A DNA stretch of 64,000 nucleotides from Ahrensia sp. (GTDB lineage Bacteria; Pseudomonadota; Alphaproteobacteria; Rhizobiales; Rhizobiaceae): assembly GCA_028817895.1 (NCBI GenBank), contig JAPPOQ010000007.1:1-64000 (forward strand), read 5' to 3'. A program made the position numbers and the translations under genes. Below the pieces are notes generated by a model. The model saw nothing but the letters and a program-made list of their open reading frames with translations, searched no databases and was not told where the DNA came from. Below are positions 28,062-34,800 of this stretch, in pieces; positions within the stretch are counted from its first letter, which is position 1; each line of letters begins with the position of its first letter.

Positions 28062-29303
28062 GTGAGTTTGGTGCGCGGGATGACATCGCTTTTTGACAGT
28101 TGCGACGAAAAACTGCTCGCCTCCGGCTCCCATCGGGTCACCGCGGTGGCAGACACGCTCGCCCGCATGCGCCCCATGATGCCCCGCTTTGGCATAACGC
28201 GGATCGCCGACATCACGGGGCTTGATCGAATCGGCATCCCAGTGGCGTTGGCGATCAGGCCGAATTCCCGTTCCGTCGCCGTGTCGCAGGGTAAGGGGGA
28301 GACGGCCGACCATGCCCGTGCCTCCGCTCTGATGGAGACAATTGAAATCTGGCATGCTGAACGCTTCGACAAGCCGGTGCTCTACGGCAAGGCACGCGAT
28401 CTGCGGGACAGGCATCAGTTTATCGATCTGGAAAGACTGCCACTGGTGCGCAATGGCCAGTTTGCCGATGACCTGCCGCTCTTGTGGGTGGAAGGGGTTG
28501 AAATCGCCTCGTCCGAGCCGCTCCTGGTGCCGTATGAGATGGTGCATGCGGACTACACAAGGCCGGTGCAGCCCTGTCACGGTGTCTTTCCTGCCAGCAC
28601 CAACGGCTTGGCTTCGGGCAATTCGCTGCTGGAGGCGGTCAATCACGCATTGGCGGAAGTCATTGAACGCGATGCGCTTTCCGTGTGGCATGCAACCGCG
28701 CCCGACCAACAGAAGACAAAGCGGTTGAACGTAGAAACAATCACGGCTCCAAGCCTGAAGGCCATGATCGAGAAGGTGACGGGGGCAGGGTTGGAGGTTG
28801 CCTTTTGGGACATCACCAGTGATATCGGCGTTGCGACCATATTGTGCCTGATGGACGATCCCGGCTCGCATGATGGCCATATCGGGCTGGGGTCGGGCAC
28901 CCATCCTGACGCCGCTGTCGCCTTACGACGGGCGCTCACCGAGGCGGCGCAGACACGGCTGAACTATATAAGTGGCGCGCGCGATGATCTGTCTTTGGAC
29001 GAGTTTGCAGCGGAGGGCATTGCGAGCAAGCACCGTTTCGTACGGGAGATGATGTCTGGTCCTGTTGGCAAGAAGGAAGTCGCGGATATCCCATCGCAGA
29101 CCCATGAATTGCTGTCACAGGATCTGGACTTCATGATGCGCGGTCTTGCCGCCGCGGGCATCGAGGGAGCGGCCTATGTCGATCTGACCCGACCAGACAT
29201 CGGCATTCACGTTGCGCGGGTGATCGTCCCGGGCCTTGAGGCGCCGCATGATGACGCCTCATACGTCGCCGGACCGAGGGCGCAGGGAGCAGCTCTTCGA
29301 TGA
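28062..29303 (+). CDS. YcaO cyclodehydratase/thioamide-type ATP-dependent enzyme
   Basis: YcaO enzymes use ATP to activate peptide backbone amides, forming azolines, amidines or thioamides. In the 413 residues, the ATP/Mg motifs are visible: SALMETIE (88-95, SxxxExxE), EVIER (199-203) and the helix ALTEAAQTRLNYISGARDD (from about 292). The proline-rich PxPxP C-terminus of azoline-forming members is absent, consistent with a TfuA partner. The start is GTG at 28062, with GGAAGGG four bases upstream; ATG at 28080 is possible. It overlaps the tfuA gene by 4 bases. Confidence 0.93.
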   Translation: MSLVRGMTSLFDSCDEKLLASGSHRVTAVADTLARMRPMMPRFGITRIADITGLDRIGIPVALAIRPNSRSVAVSQGKGETADHARASALMETIEIWHAERFDKPVLYGKARDLRDRHQFIDLERLPLVRNGQFADDLPLLWVEGVEIASSEPLLVPYEMVHADYTRPVQPCHGVFPASTNGLASGNSLLEAVNHALAEVIERDALSVWHATAPDQQKTKRLNVETITAPSLKAMIEKVTGAGLEVAFWDITSDIGVATILCLMDDPGSHDGHIGLGSGTHPDAAVALRRALTEAAQTRLNYISGARDDLSLDEFAAEGIASKHRFVREMMSGPVGKKEVADIPSQTHELLSQDLDFMMRGLAAAGIEGAAYVDLTRPDIGIHVARVIVPGLEAPHDDASYVAGPRAQGAALR

Positions 29304-30091
29304 AACACCGCACTATCATCTTCGCCGGACCATCCCTGGCCGGGTCGAAACATCCGGTCTTGTCGAAAGTCGATGTGCGCCCACCCTGTCGCCAGGGCGA
29401 CATCTATCTGGCGGCGTGCGATGAACCAGAAGTCATTGGTATTATTGATGGTTTTTTCGAAGGCCAACCCTCGGTCTGGCACAAGGAGATCTTGTGGGGA
29501 TTGAACTGCGGTATCCATGTCTTCGGTGCGGCCAGTATGGGAGCCTTGCGCGCGGCCGAACTCGATGCGTTTGGCATGCGCGGCATCGGACGCATCTATG
29601 AATGGTATCGTGATGGCACTGTCATCGATGACGAAGAAGTTGCGCTGGTCCATGCACCGCGGGAGATGGGCTATGCGACGCTCAGCCTCGCAACCGTGAA
29701 TGTGCGTGCGACGCTCGATGCCGGGCAAGACGGTGGCGAATTTGGCGCGAGCATCGCCTCGCAAGCGCTCAGCTGCGCACTGGGCGTGCATTACAAGCAA
29801 CGAAGCTGGAAATCAGTGCTCACCGCAGCATCGGACGCATCGCAAGACGTGCAAAAGGCATTGCAATGGGCGAGCCAGAACGAGATTGACCAAAAGGCAA
29901 AAGATGCCGACGCTCTGCTTTCGCATTTTAAATGCGCTGATTTTTCAAAACCGTTCGTGGCTGATTTCGAGTTTGAACAAACGGAGTTCTGGCATCGCAA
30001 CACAAGGTTATGGGAAAGGCTGCGCGATGCTGACCAAGGCCAAGTGTCGGATGACCGGGATGAAGAAGAAGGCTACCGACTGTTTGACTGA
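29300..30091 (+). CDS. tfuA: TfuA-like protein
   Basis: Partner of YcaO first named from the trifolitoxin operon. In methanogens and in thioviridamide-like systems, YcaO plus TfuA installs a backbone thioamide, with TfuA thought to assist sulfur delivery. The 263 residues contain the diagnostic core FAGPSLAG (8-15), SVWHKEILWGLNCGIHVFGA, SMGALRAAEL and GRIYEWYRDGTVIDDEEVAL. The C-terminal part after about residue 150 is variable. It is translationally coupled to the YcaO gene (ATGA). Confidence 0.93.
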   Translation: MKHRTIIFAGPSLAGSKHPVLSKVDVRPPCRQGDIYLAACDEPEVIGIIDGFFEGQPSVWHKEILWGLNCGIHVFGAASMGALRAAELDAFGMRGIGRIYEWYRDGTVIDDEEVALVHAPREMGYATLSLATVNVRATLDAGQDGGEFGASIASQALSCALGVHYKQRSWKSVLTAASDASQDVQKALQWASQNEIDQKAKDADALLSHFKCADFSKPFVADFEFEQTEFWHRNTRLWERLRDADQGQVSDDRDEEEGYRLFD

Positions 30092-30092
30092 T

Positions 30093-30182
30093 ATGCTAGC
30101 TAACCTTCGAAGGGGCGTTGGTTGCGACAGTATCGCAGAGTCGGTGGCGATGAGACGTGTCGCACCGACACCAAAGGAGTGA
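30093..30182 (+). CDS. Possible 29-residue peptide between tfuA and the protease (weak)
   Basis: An ATG two bases after the tfuA stop opens a 29-codon frame (MLANLRRGVGCDSIAESVAM, then eight residues before the KE terminus) ending just before the protease start. There is no good ribosome binding site, and the segment also contains an imperfect hairpin (GTCGGTG ... CACCGAC, about 30140-30169). It is listed because short peptides beside YcaO/TfuA genes can be precursors. It may equally be spacer sequence. Confidence 0.15.
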   Translation: MLANLRRGVGCDSIAESVAMRRVAPTPKE

Positions 30183-30187
30183 AGCCA

Positions 30188-31453
30188 ATGGAAGGCACGC
30201 GCTTTCGCCTCTATCCGCAACCTCGATTCCTGGAGGAATATGCGGAGCCGGAAACGGTTTATGTGTCGAGCCCTGCCGGCAGTCTGGCTCCCGGGCCGGC
30301 AGACCATCGTATGTATACGGTCTATCCCGTCGGCAAGCCGCGCCCCTATGGCATCGCGCCGGGGCCGAACAGCGATGAGAGCGTCCTGTCTCCTCCCTGG
30401 ACCGGTGATGTGTTGCCACCGGCAATGCCGGATGCCGAAGGGCATTTCGACTATCTGGAGCCGGGCACACCGCAGTTTCTGGCTGCCCATTTGTTCGGAA
30501 CGGTGCGCTTTGTTCTCGACATTTGGGAAGACTATTTCGACCGCGAAATTCCATGGCACAGCGCGAAACATTTCGATCGCATCGAACTGACCATCCACGA
30601 GACGCTGGAAAACGCCTATTCCGGCTACGGATTTCTGGAGATGGGCGGCGACAGCAAAAGCGGCAAGTTTGAGCCCTTCAGTCTCAATTTCGATGTGATT
30701 GCACATGAGGTTGGTCATGCCATCATCTATTCAGAAGTCGGTGTGCCTGATCCGACCGCTGCGACAGGCGAATATTTCGGATTTCACGAAAGCGCAGCCG
30801 ACCTCGTCGCGCTGATATCATCGCTGCATTTCAACTCGCTGGTCGAGCACTTGTTGCGCAACACCAGCGGCAATCTCTACAGGCTCAATGCGGTCAATCG
30901 CATGGCGGAGCTTTCAGGCAACAAGCAGATTCGTATTGCCGCCAATGACGAACGCCTTTGCAGCTTCGCACAGGGCTGGGTGAAGGAGCATAAGCTGTCG
31001 CAGCCTTTGACCGGCGCATTTTTCGACATTCTGGTGGACATCTTCCACGAATGCCTGGTCGACTACGAATGCATTTCGCCGCAAATGGAGGATCTGTCCG
31101 ACAAGCTTCTGGCCACGCCGGACTATGCGCCGATCATGCAAGAGCTGTTTGATGAAGCCTATGCGGCCAAGTCCGAGGAGTTCAAGTTGGCGCTCATCGA
31201 TGCGCGTGACATTATGGGGACTTATCTCGCCGACACCTGGCAATTGCTGGACCGCAATGATCTGAACTTTATCGATGTTGCGCGTGCTTTTGAGACGGTG
31301 GACAGGCAGCACACCGGCGGTCGCTATCACACCATTATTCGTGGAAATTTCGAGATGCGCGACATAGGGCTTGTCGAGGTCGGGCCGCAGCTTGAACCCT
31401 TGGGCGAGGACAGTCACGCCAACTCCGTGCGCACCCTGCAGCCCTCTGTGTGA
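30188..31453 (+). CDS. Gluzincin-like zinc metalloprotease
   Basis: A 421-residue protein with a clear zinc site: HEVGH at 173-177 and a probable third ligand Glu201 in FHESAADLVAL, the HExxH plus ExxxD arrangement of thermolysin-like (M4/M36) peptidases. No signal peptide is seen, so it appears cytosolic. The first 60 residues form a separate Pro/Gly-rich segment (SSPAGSLAPGPADHRMYTVY). The ATG at 30188 is chosen for the AAAGGAG eight bases upstream. Downstream of YcaO-TfuA and upstream of the repeat protein, it is a candidate leader- or repeat-processing protease. That role is inferred. Confidence 0.8.
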   Translation: MEGTRFRLYPQPRFLEEYAEPETVYVSSPAGSLAPGPADHRMYTVYPVGKPRPYGIAPGPNSDESVLSPPWTGDVLPPAMPDAEGHFDYLEPGTPQFLAAHLFGTVRFVLDIWEDYFDREIPWHSAKHFDRIELTIHETLENAYSGYGFLEMGGDSKSGKFEPFSLNFDVIAHEVGHAIIYSEVGVPDPTAATGEYFGFHESAADLVALISSLHFNSLVEHLLRNTSGNLYRLNAVNRMAELSGNKQIRIAANDERLCSFAQGWVKEHKLSQPLTGAFFDILVDIFHECLVDYECISPQMEDLSDKLLATPDYAPIMQELFDEAYAAKSEEFKLALIDARDIMGTYLADTWQLLDRNDLNFIDVARAFETVDRQHTGGRYHTIIRGNFEMRDIGLVEVGPQLEPLGEDSHANSVRTLQPSV

Positions 31454-31468
31454 AGTGAGGTTTCACAC
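31448..31468 (+). promoter_or_regulatory. Hairpin at the protease stop codon
   Basis: GTGTGAA at 31448-31454 pairs with TTCACAC at 31462-31468 across a 7-base loop, so the protease stop codon lies in the stem. It sits 75 bases before the repeat-protein start. It could act as a partial terminator or an mRNA-processing or stability element, giving different amounts of enzyme and repeat protein. No U-tract follows. Confidence 0.4.
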
Positions 31469-31542
31469 TGTACTAATTTGTGTGGAGTGGGTAAACTACA
31501 CACCACAGGGGCATATCTGTAAACGCGAATTCACGGTGAAGC

Positions 31543-32073
31543 ATGAAAGAAACACTGAGCAGTCACACAGATGTTGTCCTCTTCGGCAAACTTGTCGAAG
31601 ACCTGACGATCAAGACAAAAGAGAAAACCGATAAGCCAGGTTTCGCCCGCATTTATGGCTTCAGCTATGGCGGGGCCTATTATGAAATGGCCGTGCCAGT
31701 GCTGTTTCTGGTGCATGGCAATGGCACAGCCGCCACGCAGGCGGCTGTTCCCGGACCTGGGCTTGATGATGACGACCCGTTTTACAAGTCGCTGAAGGTC
31801 TGGACCTATGATCAGGCCGAGCAGACCATGCGGCTGGACATGGACTCGGGTACATTCGAACAATTGCTGCTGGCGGATGACGGCGAAGGCGGGCCAGGAC
31901 TTTCCGGTGCCCGTGTTTCCGGCGCCCGCGTAGCAGGTGCACGAGTGTCCGGTGCCCGCGTGGCAGGTGCACGAGTGTCTGGCGCCCGCGTTTCCGGCGC
32001 GCGCGTTTCGGGTGCACGGGTCTCTGGAGCGCGCGTTTCTGGCGCCCGGATCAGCGGCGACGCTTCCGACTGA
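31543..32073 (+). CDS. Candidate repetitive RiPP precursor or pentapeptide-repeat protein
   Basis: A 176-residue protein I do not recognise. Residues 1-105 look folded and non-repetitive (TDVVLFGKLVEDLTI, YGFSYGGAYYEMAVPVLFLV, FYKSLKVWTYDQAEQTMRLD). An acidic/Gly linker (LLLADDGEGGPGL, 108-120) follows. Then come ten tandem pentapeptides [S/A]GAR[V/I] (121-170) and the tail SGDASD. The repeats carry ten arginines. Its position after YcaO, TfuA and a protease suggests a multi-core RiPP precursor with a long leader. The period and pattern (A-x-V-S-G) also fit a short pentapeptide beta-helix. The 89-base upstream gap has its own hairpin and could hold a promoter. Confidence 0.8.
   Translation: MKETLSSHTDVVLFGKLVEDLTIKTKEKTDKPGFARIYGFSYGGAYYEMAVPVLFLVHGNGTAATQAAVPGPGLDDDDPFYKSLKVWTYDQAEQTMRLDMDSGTFEQLLLADDGEGGPGLSGARVSGARVAGARVSGARVAGARVSGARVSGARVSGARVSGARVSGARISGDASD
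31903..32061 (+). repeat. 15-bp tandem repeats encoding [S/A]GAR[V/I]
   Basis: Ten in-frame 15-base units run from 31903 to 32052, with a partial unit after them. Units 3-4 (31933-31962) and 5-6 (31963-31992) are nearly identical 30-base copies (three differences), both with alanine replacing the first serine. This points to recent duplication. Other units use different synonymous codons (GGT/GGC/GGA, GCC/GCA/GCG, CGT/CGC/CGA/CGG) yet keep the amino acids, which points to selection on the peptide. Confidence 0.9.
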
Positions 32074-32098
32074 TCGCAGTTCGGTTCAAGGAGCTCTA

Positions 32099-32123
32099 GG
32101 TTTGGCGGCGGCGTCGCCAAACC
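32099..32123. terminator. Hairpin between the convergent repeat-protein and cyclase genes
   Basis: GGTTTGGCG at 32099-32107 pairs perfectly with CGCCAAACC at 32115-32123 around a 7-base loop. It lies 26 bases after the repeat-protein stop and 32 bases beyond the end of the converging cyclase gene. Position and GC-rich stem suit a bidirectional terminator, but no clear U-run follows on either strand. Confidence 0.5.
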
Positions 32124-32154
32124 GTTCTGCCGCTCAATCGGGGCGAGAGTTGCG

Positions 32155-33930
32155 CTACAAGCCGGCGCGCTTTAGGCCTTCCATGAAGTGGCGAACGTCT
32201 TCTTCATTCTTGTCCGGCTGAACGGCAGCCCATCGGTCGATATCGAAATTGGGATGTGCCCGTAAAACGTGTGCCGCCTCGGCTTCGGCTTCGCGCTTCA
32301 TGTTCAACTGGCCATAGCACGCCGCCAAAATACGCCGACCTTCGGTCGGATTCTGCATCGTCTTGATCGTGTTGATCGCTTTCTCATACTGACGCAGATT
32401 GAAATAGGCGCCGCCTAAATGCCAAATGTACTGATCAGGGTAGAACGGGTTGAGACGCATCGCCTTTTCTAGCATCTTGACCGCCTCTTCCGAACGCCCG
32501 CAATGCGCCAGTGCATCAGCCATGTCCGACATCAGATCGGCATCATTGGGGTTGAGATTGGTCGCGCGCTGATAGGCGGAAATCGCCGCATCGTGCTCTT
32601 TGCGGTAAAGATGTGCGAAACCGAGTTCGCCGAATCCGCGCGCATCCAGCCTGTCGCGGTCGATCGCGCTCTGCGCGAGATCTAACGCTCCATCAAGCGC
32701 TCGGTCAGGATCATCCGCCCAATTGTAACGCCACTCGAGATTCAGCGTGCGCGACTTGGCGGCCATCGCTCGCGCATAGGCTGGATCGCTCGTTAAAGCG
32801 GAATCGTAGAGTTCACGCGCATGGCTCACACCGTCTCTTGTGTAGCTGAAAATGTAGCGTTGCCCCTGTAACACAAAGCCGTAGGCCTCCATGTTGGACG
32901 GCGGAAGCTGCTTGAGGCGCGCGATTTCTGAGGATTCAATCTTGGCCGCGGTGGCGGAAACGATGGTTTGCGTGATCTCGTCCTGCAGATCGAACATGTC
33001 TTCGATTTGGCGATTGTACTGCTCGCCCCAGATCACATGATCGCGAATGACATCGAGCAGTTGCAGCGTAATGCGCATACGACTGCCGACTTTGCGCACC
33101 GATCCGTTGACGACATAGCGCACACCCAGTTCCACCGCCGCCTGTTTGGGGGTCAGCTTGCCCTCATTGAAGATGTAGGCGGATGTTCGCGAGATGACGA
33201 AAAACTGTTGGAAACGCGACAAGCTGGTGGTGATGTCTTCGGTCAATCCGTCTGCAAACCAGCTGTCGCTTTGTTCTGAGCCCTGATAGGTAAATGGCAG
33301 CACGACAATCGAATGATCGGTCGAACGGTCAGCCTGATATCCCATCGTCTGACGCCGTGTCGCCCGATGCCCGGCAGTCATCGCCGCACTCGATGGCTCG
33401 TCATGCACCTGAAAGACGTGCACCTCGTCCTTGATATTCTTGAAGTCCTGCGCGCCCAGATATTCGTAGCCCAGCGCGAGCTTGTTGCTGACGCTGTCGT
33501 AGACAGAACCGGAAATGCAGATGCGACCCGGAGCGGCGAAGGATTCGATGCGGGATGCGATGTTGACGCTTTCTCCAGACGCGCCGTCTCCGCTGACCAG
33601 CACATCGCCGAGATTGACCCCGAAACGAAACAGGATCTTGCGCTCATTGGGCAGATCCTTGTTCATTTCCTCGATGCGCTGGCGCATCTCCACGGCGAAA
33701 GACACAGCCTCGACGGCACTGTCGAACAGCAAAAAAATGCCGTCGCCAGCCGTGTCAACAATCTCCCCGCCATGGCGTTTGGCAGCTTCGGAAAATTCGG
33801 CAATTCGAGCCTTGACGGCGATGGTCGTAGCCATCTCGTCCTCGCCCATAAGGCGGCTGTAATTGACCACATCGGCAAAGACGATTGCCGAAAGACGACG
33901 TTTCAGGTCTGTTTCGTCTGCCGTGCCCAT
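32155..33930 (-). CDS. Class III adenylate/guanylate cyclase with TolB-like and TPR domains
   Basis: A 591-residue protein. Residues 10-175 are a class III nucleotide cyclase domain, with metal-binding Asp residues in VFADVVNYSRLMGEDE and DTAGDGIFLLFD and the VNIASRIESFAAPGRICISG segment. Residues about 205-345 form a TolB-like amino-terminal-type module (IVVLPFTYQGSEQSDSWFADGLTEDI). The C-terminal half carries TPRs (AISAYQRATNLNPNDADL, AVKMLEKAMRLNPFYPDQY). No membrane segment is evident. This architecture is common in Hyphomicrobiales. It follows the GNAT gene by 6 bases. Confidence 0.9.
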   Translation of the reverse strand: MGTADETDLKRRLSAIVFADVVNYSRLMGEDEMATTIAVKARIAEFSEAAKRHGGEIVDTAGDGIFLLFDSAVEAVSFAVEMRQRIEEMNKDLPNERKILFRFGVNLGDVLVSGDGASGESVNIASRIESFAAPGRICISGSVYDSVSNKLALGYEYLGAQDFKNIKDEVHVFQVHDEPSSAAMTAGHRATRRQTMGYQADRSTDHSIVVLPFTYQGSEQSDSWFADGLTEDITTSLSRFQQFFVISRTSAYIFNEGKLTPKQAAVELGVRYVVNGSVRKVGSRMRITLQLLDVIRDHVIWGEQYNRQIEDMFDLQDEITQTIVSATAAKIESSEIARLKQLPPSNMEAYGFVLQGQRYIFSYTRDGVSHARELYDSALTSDPAYARAMAAKSRTLNLEWRYNWADDPDRALDGALDLAQSAIDRDRLDARGFGELGFAHLYRKEHDAAISAYQRATNLNPNDADLMSDMADALAHCGRSEEAVKMLEKAMRLNPFYPDQYIWHLGGAYFNLRQYEKAINTIKTMQNPTEGRRILAACYGQLNMKREAEAEAAHVLRAHPNFDIDRWAAVQPDKNEEDVRHFMEGLKRAGL

Positions 33931-33936
33931 GCAGTT

Positions 33937-34551
33937 TCAGTGACCGGCCAAATCGGCGTTGTCAACAAAATCGAATGCCGTGGGCTCGCGATTGGACAAA
34001 ACCGCCTCACGTCCCGCTTCCCATTCATGATGCAATATTCCAACGCGCATGATGTCGAAATGCTTGCCGTTGCTGTACCAGCCTTCGCGAACTCTTCCTT
34101 CATCTTGAAAACCAAGACGCTTCAAGACTTTGTGAGTCCCAACATTGTCCTGTCGATAAAGCGTGGAAACGCGGTGAAGGCGTAATGTTCGGAAGGCCAT
34201 ATCCAGCAAGCGGCTCGTCATTGCCGTGGCCAATCCCTTTCCGCGGCTCGCCTGCGAGACGAAGAAGGGCAGAATCGCGTCGCCATGCACGTAGCTGATG
34301 GTTTGCAATCCGCACAGCCCGAGTGGACGATCCTTTTCGGTTTCCACCAAGAACCAATAGTCGCTGGGGGGCGTCTTATAGGCCAACGCGGCCTTCCAGC
34401 TTTCCGTCATCGCCTGAAGGTTGACGGGCAGCGGCATGCCCCGGTCAAAAATCGCCAGGTCACGTTGATCGTGAAACCAGTCCATCAAAATGACGATATC
34501 GCTCTCGTGCAGCGGTCGAAAGCGGAGCGTGGCTTTTGAAGCGTTCGGCAT
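33937..34551 (-). CDS. GNAT family N-acetyltransferase (RimJ/RimL-like)
   Basis: A 204-residue acetyltransferase. The N-terminus LRFRPLHESDIVILMDWF is typical of RimL-like enzymes. The acetyl-CoA-binding loop is SQASRGKGLATAMTSRLLDM (Q/RxxGxG/A), and DNVGTHKVLKRLGFQDEGRVR is the conserved C-terminal motif. The substrate is unknown. It is probably co-transcribed with the cyclase gene. An AT-rich 249-base region separates it from the divergent giant-protein gene. Confidence 0.88.
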   Translation of the reverse strand: MPNASKATLRFRPLHESDIVILMDWFHDQRDLAIFDRGMPLPVNLQAMTESWKAALAYKTPPSDYWFLVETEKDRPLGLCGLQTISYVHGDAILPFFVSQASRGKGLATAMTSRLLDMAFRTLRLHRVSTLYRQDNVGTHKVLKRLGFQDEGRVREGWYSNGKHFDIMRVGILHHEWEAGREAVLSNREPTAFDFVDNADLAGH

Positions 34552-34800
34552 GTCAAAACCACCTTCTGTCTACAAAAACAACAACAAAATAGGAGCAAGA
34601 GATTTTGTTATTTCCATATACTATCTGAATATCAAAAAATCTCAAAATATTGGTCATATATACCACCGTCAGTCTTGTTGTCTGTGACATTATGCGTGCT
34701 GTCTGACAATTGAAAGCCAAGTACTTCGTTTATGAAATGTTCACTCGCATTTTCTAGCATAAGCCCGGGCCGAAAGGAATTCACCACAAGGCATGGGTGT
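34552..34800. promoter_or_regulatory. AT-rich divergent promoter region
   Basis: About 250 bases between the GNAT gene and the giant surface-protein gene. The stretch 34570-34670 is far richer in A and T than its surroundings (runs such as AAAACAACAACAAAATAG and ATATCAAAAAATCTCAAAAT). No gene or RNA is supported. It probably carries promoters in both directions and could be a nucleoid-protein (Ros/H-NS-like) target. Confidence 0.35.

Noticed and set aside
31903-32061. Regular short repeats that might suggest a CRISPR array
   Set aside because: Units are 15 bases, directly adjacent with no unique spacers, in frame, and encode a conserved pentapeptide.
34732-34800. Longer N-terminus for the giant surface protein
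   Set aside because: The extra 23 codons add no signal-like sequence, and the LEPRxLL motif is normally within about 30-40 residues of the start. The longer form cannot be excluded.
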